NCBI GenBank assembly: GCA_027596075.1
Contig: JADGJC010000212.1
Coordinates: 1 to 64,000, forward strand
Direction: 5' to 3'
Source: Rhizophlyctis rosea
Taxonomy: Eukaryota > Chytridiomycota > Chytridiomycetes > Rhizophlyctidales > Rhizophlyctidaceae
Length of the DNA stretch: 64,000 bases
A program made the position numbers and the translations under genes. The notes below the pieces were generated by a model that was not told the origin of the DNA, ran no database searches, and worked only from the letters and a program-made list of their open reading frames with translations. Numbering within the stretch: the first letter of the stretch is position 1; each line of letters starts with the position of its first letter. This document shows, piece by piece, positions 44,301 through 54,502 of this stretch.

Positions 44301-44931
44301 GTCAAAGGAATTCCATTGCGTGAGTGTTTTTTGGGTTGATTTATGTCATGTGTCTGGGATCATCCGTGGCTGTGCGGATTTTGGCTATGCTGGTTGCCAG
44401 CGACTCAACATACGCCGTTCTTCTGAACTTCTGAATATGTTTAGTGGATTGGAGCGGTGAAGTTCAAGCCCAATGGAGTGTTTGCGGATAAGAAGCTGTT
44501 TGTGTTCAGTCAGACAAGTGGATTCAAGGTGAGGATCCTATGACTTTGTTTGAACGTGAAATGCGAAGTTGAAACGGTAACATACGCTCAAATATACCGT
44601 TATATTTTCTCCAGCGCGACTGGGAAGAAATCATCCAAGCTGCTGGGGGGAAGGTGTTGTCGAAGAAGAGTTTGGGAGTCAAGAGCGGGGTGGAGTGTGA
44701 TTATGTTCTTTGTGAGAATGTGGCGACGGGAGAGGAAAGGCGGTTTTTTGAGGGGAGGACGAAGGCGGAGTTTGTTTGTACTGAGGTTGGTTGGAGTTTT
44801 TGCTGCTTTTGGAATGCGTTGATGGTTTGTGCTATCGGATACTGATGGAATTGTCTTCATTTTTGTTATAGTGGATTTTGCAGAGTGTTATACATCAGAG
44901 GTTGTTGAGGACGGACGGCCGGGGGTGGTGA
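38395..44931 (+). CDS. DNA-damage checkpoint mediator, 53BP1/Crb2/Rad9-like, with GATA-type finger
   Basis: A long multi-exon gene; boundaries are approximate, especially 38700-39000 and 42200-42300. Order: an N-terminal Ser/Thr/Pro-rich region with S/TQ motifs and a run of 12 His near 39270-39303; a long acidic region with SPLKRKRP and PLAKKRRRN basic motifs; a 10-N gap at 41743-41752; a GATA-type finger (CVGCG...GKELCVGCGR, 42004-42090); a Tudor domain (VVGSQVWAKWEEDGLYYMAT, 42780-42900) with a second Tudor-like segment (GHRCLVATGAGRTLFPAIVVE); a first BRCT (KRLFRGFGIVLT ... RQIEEGGGTVIRDWSEVVDF); and a last BRCT with LFVFSQTSGFKRDWEEIIQ, GGKVLSK and EFVCTEWILQSVIHQ. Tandem Tudor plus tandem BRCT defines mediators that read methylated histone H4 and phosphorylated H2A at breaks. 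The finger is an unusual addition. The gap and a frame change near 42240-42290 leave the exact protein uncertain. Confidence 0.8.
41743..41752. other. Assembly gap (10 N)
   Basis: Ten N within the checkpoint-mediator gene, flanked by G-rich low-complexity sequence (runs of GGGG from 41711 and 41806-41850). The true length is unknown, so the reading frame cannot be followed across it. Confidence 0.95.
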
Positions 44932-45384
44932 ATGCGCTTGGGTAGCGTTTTTGGTTTTGGAAGGGCAGAAAGTGGTGGAGTGTTCCCGGTCGGTTTAAGG
45001 ATTTGGAATGGGTTTATGCTACTATTGGGAACGTGATGCGTCAATAAGTCAAATGTCTGCTGCCTTGCAAGTTGCTGCCGTGCTGGGTGGAGGAGTCCGG
45101 ACCATCGTGGGGGGTGTCTTTGACCTCCGTTGGATCTCCGAGGACCGCCATTTCCTCGAGGAATGAGCGCGTCGCCAAAATTCACCAAAGCCCTGGATCC
45201 CGCAATTTGTCCTGACGGAGTTGACAATAATAAGAGTGGACGTGCATGGAAGTTGTCAGTACAAAGTAGAAACCAGAAAACATTATAAAAAAGGGAAGCA
45301 TTTATCTTCTCATAGCACTTTCCTCGTCTTTCAAACCTGCCACTGTCAGCTACTTCCACTTGCAGCTAATCGCCATACATCAAG

Positions 45385-46362
45385 CTGCACATCACAAACC
45401 ATGCACTGATTGGCGATGCCGCTAAGATTCCCACCTCCCAGCCAACACCAATCATCTCCTTCAAACCTGTCGTCCTTCCTTCTCCTGAACGCGAAGTCGA
45501 CTTACAGCTTCGCGTCACGGCACCAGCCGGCGGCACAGATCTCCCAATCATCCTCCTATCCCACGGTCATGGGCCAAGCAACCATCTCTCATCGTTGGAG
45601 GGGTATGCTCCCCTAGCAGACTTCTACGCCGGACACGGCTTCGTTGTCATCCAACCAACTCACCTCAATTCCAAATCCCTCAACCTACCATCCACGCCCG
45701 AAAAGACTCGAGAGTACTTGTTGGATTCACGTGCTAAGGACATGACTTTCATCCTGGACCATCTCGACGAAATCGAAGCTGCGGTTCCTTTCCTCCAAAA
45801 TCGCCTGGACCGAACCCGTATCGCTGTTGCAGGACATTCACTGGGCGCCTGCACCGCCAGCATCCTCCTGGGCGCCATCAACACCGACCCTCGTAACGGT
45901 TTCATAACCTCCCTCGCCGATGCCCGCATCAAAGCCGGCATCCTCATCGGAGGCCCCGGCAACGGCGGAGACGACATGGCCGATGAGGGTCGCATCCACT
46001 TCCCATCCTACGGACCGGACTTCAGCACTTTGAACACCCCTACGCTTGTTGTGTGGGGCGAGGAAGACGTCAGCCCATACCTGACTGTCCGTGGGGCGGA
46101 TTGGCATGCTGATGCCTACAAGTATGGGCCGGGTGCGGATGCTTCGTTTATGGTGAAGGGCGGCAAGCATGGGTTTGGTGGCATCAGTGGGTGGGACGCG
46201 AAGGAATGTCAAGATGAAAGTCCGGAGCGGTTGGCGGCTGTGCAGAGGGTGACGTGGGCGTATCTTAGGAGTAAGCTCTTTGAAGGGGATGATGCATGGC
46301 AACGGGCTTGCGAGGCGCTTGTGGGATTGGAATCGATTGGGAGAATCGAGAGTAAGGAGTAG
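45385..46362 (+). CDS. Alpha/beta hydrolase (chlorophyllase/PAF-acetylhydrolase-like)
   Basis: The coding frame is clear from about 45430 to TAG 46360-46362, but has no ATG before the conserved region. A short 5' exon or an ATG upstream of an intron is therefore needed; one option is ATG 45246 spliced to 45385. The core shows strand and oxyanion segment IILLSHGHGPSNHLSSLEGY, the nucleophile elbow AVAGHSLGACTASILLG (GHSLG, catalytic Ser), an acid-bearing strand LVVWGEEDVSPY, and the catalytic His in KGGKHGFGGISGWD. The order Ser-Asp-His and the GHGPSN loop are typical of fungal and bacterial dienelactone-hydrolase-like lipases of this group. It probably acts on a small ester; the substrate is unknown. 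No signal peptide is seen. Confidence 0.8.
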   Translation: MHITNHALIGDAAKIPTSQPTPIISFKPVVLPSPEREVDLQLRVTAPAGGTDLPIILLSHGHGPSNHLSSLEGYAPLADFYAGHGFVVIQPTHLNSKSLNLPSTPEKTREYLLDSRAKDMTFILDHLDEIEAAVPFLQNRLDRTRIAVAGHSLGACTASILLGAINTDPRNGFITSLADARIKAGILIGGPGNGGDDMADEGRIHFPSYGPDFSTLNTPTLVVWGEEDVSPYLTVRGADWHADAYKYGPGADASFMVKGGKHGFGGISGWDAKECQDESPERLAAVQRVTWAYLRSKLFEGDDAWQRACEALVGLESIGRIESKE

Positions 46363-46615
46363 CAGATAGATTCACACAAAGGGTGCTAGTTTGGTCATCT
46401 TTTGTAGCTGCATATAGGTGAAGGTTATAACGGACTATGTAATCAAACAAAATGGCAGTAAGTAATGAAGTATCGAAAATAGGTTTACATAAAGGACAGC
46501 GTGGGATCTATATTGCTTTCTGATACAGATGGATAACGGGAGCCCTGGGAGTTTCTACGGCCAACCATCCCATCCTCCACTTCCTCTCCTTCAAATGTAT
46601 GACCGCGTCAGATCA

Positions 46616-47008
46616 CTAAAGCTGGTTAGTGCAGCACTTGTAATTCGAGCCACCCATCGGGCAGTATCCTAGTTCACATAAAAGCACAATTAGCTCAGTC
46701 TCGTTGCTATCCAACTCCCTTCTCGTAATGGTCCACAAACCTGACACGAATTTCCCCCCCGGGCACCCATCGCTAGTGAACTTGCAGATACCATCACCCT
46801 TGGGTCCGCAGAAGTTGCGCAAGCAGCATTTGATGTTGTTGCCATCGTAGGGGCAGGCGTCGTTGACGTACCAGGTGTAGGTTCCTGTGCACTTGGATTT
46901 GTCGGCGCAAACACCGTCGGTTACATCCACACAACGGCCGCCAACACTGGCGGATGCGGAAGCGGTGAAGAGGAGGAGAGTGGCGACGATGGTGTTGATT
47001 GGGGCCAT
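46616..47008 (-). CDS. Small secreted cysteine-rich protein with two tandem CC-motif repeats
   Basis: Exons 47008-46741 and 46668-46616 join in phase 1 (GTTTGTGG/AACTAG) to give 106 residues. The signal peptide is MAPINTIVATLLLFTASASA. The mature part has about twelve Cys in two repeats: CVDVTDGVCADKSKC...ACPYDGNNIKCC and FC...ICKFTSDGCPGGKFVSG-YCPMGGSNYKCC. Each repeat ends G(N/S)N(I/Y)KCC after CP. This C-x-GG-x-FVSG-x-CP-x-KCC pattern accompanies secreted peptidoglycan- or wall-active enzymes in many fungi, but here it stands alone. Likely an extracellular defence or wall-binding peptide; function unproven. Confidence 0.8.
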   Translation of the reverse strand: MAPINTIVATLLLFTASASASVGGRCVDVTDGVCADKSKCTGTYTWYVNDACPYDGNNIKCCLRNFCGPKGDGICKFTSDGCPGGKFVSGLWTITRRELDSNETELIVLLCELGYCPMGGSNYKCCTNQL

Positions 47009-47999
47009 TTTTTGGTGGATGTTGTGATGGTCAGTAACTGAATGAAAGGACTGGATGCAATTTAATGAGACGAAAACGGTGCGCTCAAATGCGCGCACGA
47101 TCCTGAACCCTGTCCCTCCTCCATCATTCCATGTGGAGATTCTGCTCAAGAAGGAGGAACGCTGTTGGAGACCGGCTTTCAGGAGTCCACTCACTCACAA
47201 TGGGTGGAACCTCACCAAATGACTTCCTGCAGACTGAGCAGTCGGCGACGCCAGGGTCTTGTCACCTCGCTGTGTTCAACGCGTCGCTTTCGCCACACAT
47301 AATAGGTTGGGTAAATGTCGGGAAAAGGGTGCAGGCGTTTCACATTTCTCAACAACTTCCCTTCCACGGTTTGAGCCGCCACCGATACGGACTATATAAC
47401 CGAGGCAAACATGGAATCATGGTCAAAAGGATGGATTCATGCTAGAAATTGTTTGAATTGCCTCTTGGCAGTCATTCTGAGGCGCCGAGCAGAGCCTTGC
47501 CCGCTGTGGGTATTGTACGTCAAAATGTTCAGTTGGAGGCCATTGCTACACGTCCTTCCTTCCCCGAACGAGATTGCATAATCTAATGAGAGCATCATGC
47601 ACAGACGTTCAGATAATCATCTCGGAAAAACTAACGCGCTGAAGCCAGAATGTCCCTTTCCCCCATTCCTAACTGCCTTGTTGTGCTAAGTGTGCTACGA
47701 ATTGAAGATTTTGCCTTGACTGACCCTCGTTCATGTATTCTGGGCTATTGATTTCCCTTGCAGCCGACGAGAAGCATTGAGACCTCATCCAGTATACTCA
47801 GCATCCTCCCGACTATGAAGCGACTTCATCAACATAATGACACTTTTAATCCCGTTGAAATGCTGGTCATTTTGGATTCATCTTCCCCTGGCAAGATCAA
47901 TCTATTTCAAAGTCGCCTGAAGGCGGAGTTGATTGTGACATGCTTTCAATGGAAGTCGAACGTCTGAAATGGGTGCATGAACATGAATTTTTGGAGTGG
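47009..47999. other. Intergenic, no gene seen
   Basis: The upstream region of the cysteine-rich protein. A TATATAA sequence at 47394-47400 is too far from any recognised start to be assigned. Confidence 0.45.
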
Positions 48000-48715
48000 A
48001 AAATTCGCGAGATTGACAAAATGGGCAATCCGGGATTGACAAGATCAATGAGGTTACCTAGAGTGACAAAAGATACAAGAGATTGACGAGATTGACAAGA
48101 TTGACAGTGTGCAATTAAAAGAGCAATGAGAATATCAAGGGATTCACCAGGATGACGAGATTAACAAAAAATGACATTGTGCAATTGACAAGAGTAGTGA
48201 GGTTGCCAGGAGATCTACAAGATTGACGAGATGACAAGATTGTCAATTCTGGATGGGCAAAGTAACGAGATTGCCAAGGCTGATAAGAGATTTCCAGGAT
48301 TGACGGGATTGACAAATTGACAATCCCAGATTGGCAAGAATGAATGAGATTAATCAGAGGGATGGCGAGAATCGACAAGCGGACGATCCAGGGATTAGCA
48401 AGATTTACAAGAGTAGCATGGGATTGCCAATACATTTACGGGACTGTCTATAGTGCTGGACTCAGCAGGCCAAGATTGACAAAGTAACAAGGTTGACAAG
48501 ATTAACAAGATTGACACGATTGACGGGATTGACATACACGACAATGTCAACAGTGTTAATGAGACTGACGAGATGGACAGAAGTAACGAGATTGACAGCT
48601 TCCCGAGGCACAGATTGGCAGTTTTGACCAAGATTAACAAGGTTGCGGAGATCAATAGAATTCACATATGAGGCTGATTGACCGGATTTACGACATTCAC
48701 GAGATCGATAGTATC
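48000..48715. repeat. TTGAC-rich degenerate tandem repeat field
   Basis: Over about 700 bases the sequence is a quasi-tandem of units built on GATTGACAAGATTGACGAGATTGAC, with variants (GATTGACGGGATTGACA, GGTTGACAAGATTAACAAG). The reverse strand reads LVNLVNLVNLVTL-type repeats with many stops, so it is not a gene. The local periodicity is about 8-9 bases. It ends just before a GCCCCTATAAAG site. Confidence 0.75.
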
Positions 48716-49143
48716 TTTACTAGCCCCTATAAAGGGGGCAGGACGATTCCGACAGAGCGCAAAATCTCCAAAACTCTGTCTTTAAACTAGTGTCTCTATG
48801 CGGGCAGCCTTCGGTACTTTGTCATGACATTCAAAGTGGCTTATGACCCCGCTTTGGGGTATGGTTGCAATTTGCACTTTGACACCTGTTCGAGCTGCTT
48901 CCCAAATGGCGCTTACTTCACGAGTATATGAAAGCCGGTACAGCCACCAATGAGCATCCAAACAAGGACCCTGAGATCTTATCGACTATCGAGTCACTAA
49001 GCCACAGAAGGCGCAAAGGCTTCCAACGCGTCATGATTGCGCCAAGATCGTTTCCAACAAGTTCCACAGTTTCTCACATTGGCTTCACCTTCTTCGTAGC
49101 TGCCCTCTTCCAACCGCACCTCCCTCCACTTTGCAAAAGAAGA
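48716..49143. other. Upstream region of the carrier gene
   Basis: GCCCCTATAAAGGGGG is a TATA-like site inside a GC palindrome at 48723-48739. An in-frame open stretch from 48928 precedes the carrier start but is not conserved in the family. Confidence 0.4.
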
Positions 49144-50315
49144 ATGTCCAACCCAGACTTACCGCCGCAGCTGTTCACACTTTCTACCGCACAAATCAAT
49201 GTGATTGCCACTGTAGCGTCTGGATTGGCCACATTTGTAGCTTTCTACCCTCTTGAGGTGATAGAGCTACGACTGCAAACACAAGGTGCTTCTAGCGCTG
49301 CTGGATCAACAAAAAGTGGGCGGATTTATAACGGCATGGTGGACGCTTTGCGTCGTCTACCACGGGAAGAAGGGGTTAGGTAAGATTTTGTAAAAGTCGA
49401 TGTGCGTTTGACAAGCTGATCCAAAAGATTTCATGTTCATACATCAGAGCGTTATACCGCGGTTTTGCACCTGCATTCTTGCAAGCCACTGTTGGATGGG
49501 CCTTCTACTACTGTCTTTTTGACTTATCCCGCCACATCATCAATGCACAACTTCTCTCAGGACCCGTCACACACGAGCACGAAACACACCAAGGCCCCGC
49601 TTTACACGACCATCACCTTCCACACACTCCTAAAGACGCAGTGAACCTCGTCAAAGACGTCACCGCCGAGTCTGTCCCACCCAAATGCGAACCAACGGAG
49701 ATCCCTCCACTAGCAAATCTGGGTGGGGCTGCAGTTGCTGGTGCTTTGGCAACACTAGCGTTCAATCCCCTACAAGTCGTCAAATTGCGCATGGTAACCG
49801 CCCCTAGAGGGTCGGCAGGGTTCTTCTCAACCATCAACCGTATCCTACGTGAGCCAGCATCGAAAGTAGCGCAAGCCTCAATGTCGCGAAACCCAATCCT
49901 ATCACGCTACCCCGGCTTTCCCACCCTATACCGCGGCCTTCTCCCAGCTCTCTTTGGTGTCTCAGAAGGATGTGTGCAATTCACCGCCTACGAACGTCTG
50001 AAACCAGTTCTCATCACATCAGGCCCCATGGTGGCTGGTCTGATGCTAGCATCATGCTCGGCACGGCTGATGGCTGGACTGGCTACATATCCCTATCAGT
50101 ATGTACGATCACGCTTGCAGAATGATACCGGGCGGTATAGTGGGGTGGCAGATGTAGTAAAGGAGACGGTGCGATCGCAGGGAGGAGTTAGGGCTTTGTG
50201 GACTGGGTTGGCACCGAATTTGATTAGGACGGTACCTCCGGCGGGGATATTGCTTACCTTGAATGATTCACTGCGGGAGTTTTTGCACCGGAAGTTTGGG
50301 CATAAGAAAATTTAG
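49144..50315 (+). CDS. Mitochondrial carrier, FAD/folate type (FLX1/SLC25A32-like)
   Basis: Two exons (49144-49379, 49448-50315) give 367 residues, with three carrier repeats of two helices each. The signature motifs are YPLEVIELRLQ (repeat 1), NPLQVVKLRM (repeat 2, Gln in place of the usual acidic residue) and YPYQYVRSRLQ (repeat 3). The PYQ(V/Y)VRxR form of the third motif is characteristic of the FLX1/SLC25A32 group, which moves FAD or folate across the inner mitochondrial membrane. A loop of about 60 His/Pro-rich residues separates repeats 1 and 2, longer than usual. The start MSNPDL is chosen because it lies just before the first helix; upstream in-frame codons would add a non-conserved extension. 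Other pyrimidine-nucleotide or peroxisomal carriers share part of this pattern. Confidence 0.83.
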
Positions 50316-51167
50316 GAGAAATTAGATTTAGAGTGTTGGGTGGACTGGGAGTATTGTTATGGTTTGAGCTGGATCATCATCAATCTCGATTCAAGTAGAT
50401 GATGGATCTGGCTGTTGTAAACGGAAGTAGTGTTCCTCTTGTAGTGAGCTATTGAAGGCCGAGATTATTCTCTCAGGTATATCAGGATATATTCATGGAT
50501 GAAATGGTTGCTTGTAGGGTCTTAGAATTAGTAGGGTACATATCCTATTTATATAGATGGGTTGGGAAGTTAGGGAGTAGTAGGGGAGCAGAGGAAGCTA
50601 GTGGAGAAGATTTGTACGTACGTTTATGTAACTTATAAACAGATTGGAAATCTGGATTTTACCAACAATATCTTTCGGCCCGTCCTGAAGACTGTTTTCG
50701 TCCATGGATGGGAAACGGACACACGACCGAAAATCCGCCGCAATCGTGGGCAAAACATGAGGTCCGGGGGGAATGTGGACTGTGGAAGGTAATGCGGACG
50801 GTCCCCGCCTACGGTGAGAATAAGCTCACTTTGTGTGACTGATGGTTCAAATGGGTCGCACAAACGCACCCAAAACGCTCCTCTTGCAACCCAAAAGGTG
50901 TCAACCGCGATCGAAATTCCCGTCCACATCCTTAGGCCCGATGATTTGTTTACAAACACGCGTTTCAAACTTTCAAACCTTCCAACCGCCATAACTTTCA
51001 TCACCATCTGCGTCATCTTGTGGGAACCGCACCGTGAAGAGTAGGAGGGCACGCAACAGCAGCCATTTTCAATGATCCTTGGAAGATTGACTGACTTGCT
51101 CCACTCCAGGCGGAACCCACTAACGCGATTTTTTTCATCCTGATCCCCATCCCCATCATCGAGCACG
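50316..51167. other. Intergenic, no gene seen
   Basis: The carrier 3' region and the upstream region of the HET-like pseudogene. The opposite-strand frame at 50633-51292 overlaps the pseudogene start and has no recognisable domain. Confidence 0.45.
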
Positions 51168-52823
51168 ATGTTGACCGCAACCCACACACTCTTCCGCCTC
51201 CTCGACACCCACACCCTCTCCATCATCCCCTTCCCCTTCCCCTCCCGCTCCCTCCACCCATACTGCGCATGGTCCCACGTCTGGGACACCAAATCCTACA
51301 CCCACTCGCAACTCGGTCTCATCCGCGGTATGACTTCTGCCGAGTTTGACAATGCCATCGTTACCACAAAGCAATTTTGAATACGCTACGTCTGGCTAGA
51401 TTTGCTGTGCGTCCCACAGACGGAGGAGGACGAAGGGATGTGGGATGTTACAAAGCAGGAAGTTATCTCCATCATGCATAGGATATTCATCGATGCGGCC
51501 GTGGTGTTGATCACTTGTATGGGACAGCGAGCATGTACGGTGGACATGTCGAAAGCGCTGGACACTCGCGCCGTCGAGGATCAGCAGGCTCGGAGGACAG
51601 ATTTTATCTTCTGCGACATCGACTCTGGGACGGTGTGCTTGCCCTGCCTGAACAGACAAGTCATCCACGCTCGACATGTCGATAACATCAAGTGGCGGAA
51701 CGCGGATTTGTCGTTCGTGTCATGTGATCAGGCAAGGAAGGAATTTGCATCCGAGTGCCCGTGCCGTGCATGGGGCGGACGACTCTGGACTTGGCAGGAA
51801 GCTCTGAACCCAAAACTCGTCACAAGGACTCCGGATGGGAACATAACGCGCTTATGACCACTCACATGTCTACACGACAACTTAGTAGTTATGCAAGTCT
51901 CGGATAGTTCGGAAGTCTTGTGGGGTTCATGTACGATTGCTGTAGGGTTAAACAGGATACTGGAGGACCATTGTGACCCGTTGAATCTTTCAGCTAGCGT
52001 GGAGCTTGTCAATACGACGACCCGTCCTAGGATTGGGGATTTGACGTTTCAGCAGTGGGTGGGGATCGTGGCAACACGAAAAGCTAGTGAGTGAGTGGAT
52101 GTTATTTTAGCATTCCAGAGTCTCTGTCCGCCTCTCCGTCAAGTAGGATGCACGTATGCGACCTCTCCGAAAGAAGCGATGCGACAACTGGCGAAACTCA
52201 ACAACGGAATTGACCATACACTCGTCAAGAAGCTTTTTGCGTTACCCGCTATGATACCCTCCGAACCATCCGCAACCCCTCCCAACGACAGCGATCTTCC
52301 ATCCTGGGCAATCACCCAAGGACTCCTCCACTCCTCCTACCGCTCCGTCTTCCCACCTCAACACCTCGTTACCTGCGAGGAACACCATTCTTGCGAAGCT
52401 TTACAAGGTCAGATGCAGTGTAATGAAGTCCGTCATCCGAAGCATTGTGTTCACCTCGGCGGAGTTACATACAATAACGTACCCTGCAACATCACCACCA
52501 CCACCACCACCGACCCTTCTTCCATACCTGACGTAGCACACAACACAACTGCATGGAATCCGTCCGTCACGAGCCCAGTGGATGACGACGAAAAGTACAC
52601 CCACGTCCTCAAATTTGACTGTGGATGCACCTACCACGCATCTTTCGGCACCACCCCCTCCGCTGCACTGGAACGCGACTTGGCGAAGAGAACCGTTGTA
52701 GATTGGATAGGAGGTGTCATGGACCTCATTGGGGACGTTGTTGAAGCTTCTGGTCATGAGGCGTATCTTCAGTGCAGTAGAACCCTTCTCTTCGGTCAAC
52801 CTTGTGCTGTGCAAGACGCATAA
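51168..52823 (+). pseudogene. HET-like (heterokaryon-incompatibility-type) gene with three in-frame TGA codons
   Basis: One continuous reading frame of 552 codons is interrupted only by TGA at 51378-51380, 51855-51857 and 52092-52094. Before the first TGA, YCAWSHVWDT resembles the YxALSYxWG start of HET domains. Directly after it, IRYVWLDLLCVPQ matches the IRYLWIDxLCIxQ motif, and the TGA falls where the family usually has Gly. MHRIFIDAAVVLI and GRLWTWQEALNP (RxWTxQE) follow. The C-terminal part, from about residue 310, has several Cys and His residues and no recognised domain. No splice sites remove the stops. Neighbouring genes use TGA as a normal stop, so reassignment is unlikely. It is most simply a recently inactivated self-recognition gene; readthrough or assembly error are alternatives. 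Confidence 0.65.
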
Positions 52824-53464
52824 TGTAGAGCGTGTCCATGTTGCTTGATGGGGGTTATCGTAAATTTGTGTGCTGGGAGATTTTGGATATATTCGCGATA
52901 AGAAGGGATGATACGCATGGCTTACCGTGACCTGTTTCATAGTATTCATAGAGAGAAGGGACAATACTAAGGCATTTCCTAAGTTGCTTTTTATCGGATG
53001 TATCAACTAATATTTTGATACCGTGACAGCCCTTTCAGCCCCTTCGTGCAGTCATGAGACTCGTGCCAGCATAATAGGATCCCAGTATACTCCCGACCGG
53101 GACCGTTCCTGACTTATGACAGGACGACTGCCGCCCCACCTGTCAAGAATGTGCATAGTGAGCGGGAATCTTGTAGCATGCGGATTTGGCAGGGCGAATT
53201 CGGCGTAGGCGGGATCATGTCTGCCTTCTATTTATTTACATTTCAGGGTACCCGACACTCAGTGTTGATCATAAAGGCAGGATCTGCAAGTCAAGTTTGC
53301 CACCGACATCGCCTTTCCTAATATCCTACTCACCTTTCCTGGCTCGCTCTCCACGGCTTTTTCTCACATTCGGACGCCGCATCATTATACTCTATTTTCA
53401 ACACCGTCCTACAGTTGATTCGTACAGCATATTCGCGACCACGCAAAGTGTCCTTCCACTCCTG
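52824..53464. other. Intergenic / upstream region of the synapsin-like gene
   Basis: No gene is seen. An open frame continuous with the synapsin-like protein extends upstream to about 53186 but lacks an ATG before 53465. Confidence 0.5.
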
Positions 53465-54502
53465 ATGAAGCCCGGAAAGTTCGTTTCCAGAATGATCTCA
53501 TCCAGATCACCAAAGCCCCCGCCTTCTGGCGTAGCTAAGGATCAAAGCCGAACCGTGCAGTTGGTTGTCATCGACGGCGACCCTTCGCTCGAGCACAACT
53601 GGGCCGCCTACTTTGAAGGGTGCGCCCTCGTCGACGGAACTGCCGTCCGCGTTGCCCAATGCAGCTGGCTCGAAATGGAATGTTCCGTATTCGACGACAA
53701 CGACTGTCTCCTGACCATCACACCACACGCTCGTCCAGGGCTGCCAAATCCATCCCCCGCATATACCATCCATCCAGACTTCCTCCTCATCCGCAACCAA
53801 GTCCGCGGCACACGTCCCGAATCGGACAAACGCAACGTTCTCTACGGCCTGATGCATGCCAACATCCCCTCCATCAACTCTCTGGAATCAGTCTACATGC
53901 ATCTGGAAAGACCCCTCATGTTCGATGCCTTAAAAGACATCCAAAACCGTCTGGGCTCCCAAAAGTTCCCACTGATCCCGCAATCCTACTACTCCTCCGA
54001 CCTCCTAATGGTAACGGCAGACTGCCCCACAGTCATCAAAATCTCCCACGCGCATCGCGGAATGGGGAAGATCCTCGCAACCACCTACGACGCCTTCCGC
54101 GACATCACCACCGCGCTTGCACTCCATAACGACTATGCCACGACGGAGAATTACGTAGATTCAGAGTATGGGCTTCGAGTGCAGAAACTGGGGTCAAAGT
54201 ACCGGGTGTATAAGAAGATGTTCACGGGCTCCGGGTGGAAATCCCATTTCGGGGGTGCGGATTTGGAGGAGATACCTGTTATTGATGAGTATAGGCTGTG
54301 GGTAGATGAATGTGCGAAATGCTTTGGGGGGATGGATTTGTTGTCGGTTGATGCGTTGCGTGGAAAGGATGGGAAGGATTATATTATTGAGATGAATGGG
54401 ACTGCGACGGGGTTGCATCCTTCGTGTGTTAGGGAGGATTCGCTGGTTATTCGGGATCTTGTGTTAGAGAGGATGAACAGGCTCTTTGTCTGTCAAGACT
54501 AG
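53465..54502 (+). CDS. Synapsin-like ATP-grasp protein
   Basis: A single exon of 345 residues. From residue 27 it matches the synapsin C domain throughout. LVVIDGDPSLEHNWAAYFEG corresponds to the synapsin VIDDPHTDWAKYF region. FLLIRNQVRG, GLMHANIPSINSLESVY and KFPLIPQSYY come next. IKISHAHRGMGKIL is the ATP-binding glycine loop, GHAHAGMGK in animals. YATTENYVDSEYGLRVQKLG and YRLWVDECAKCFGGMDLLSV lead to KDGKDYIIEMNGTATGL, with acidic residues for metal binding. The start MKPGKF is the first in-frame ATG; the N-terminal 25 residues are basic and serine-rich. The phospho-regulated A domain and the proline-rich D/E tails of animal synapsins are absent. In animals synapsin tethers synaptic vesicles; here a vesicle-clustering or ATP-dependent ligase role is inference. 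Confidence 0.92.
   Translation: MKPGKFVSRMISSRSPKPPPSGVAKDQSRTVQLVVIDGDPSLEHNWAAYFEGCALVDGTAVRVAQCSWLEMECSVFDDNDCLLTITPHARPGLPNPSPAYTIHPDFLLIRNQVRGTRPESDKRNVLYGLMHANIPSINSLESVYMHLERPLMFDALKDIQNRLGSQKFPLIPQSYYSSDLLMVTADCPTVIKISHAHRGMGKILATTYDAFRDITTALALHNDYATTENYVDSEYGLRVQKLGSKYRVYKKMFTGSGWKSHFGGADLEEIPVIDEYRLWVDECAKCFGGMDLLSVDALRGKDGKDYIIEMNGTATGLHPSCVREDSLVIRDLVLERMNRLFVCQD

Noticed and set aside
48000..48715. CRISPR-like array
   Set aside because: Units are short, variable in phase and lack unique spacers of constant length; the organism is a eukaryote. It is a degenerate tandem repeat.
51378..52094. Reassigned TGA codons (selenocysteine or Trp) in the HET-like gene
   Set aside because: Several intact genes in the window end with TGA (6-phosphogluconate dehydrogenase, PARP, HsbA-like), so TGA is a normal stop here.
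53186..53464. N-terminal extension of the synapsin-like protein
   Set aside because: The frame is open but contains no ATG before 53465 and no similarity to synapsins.
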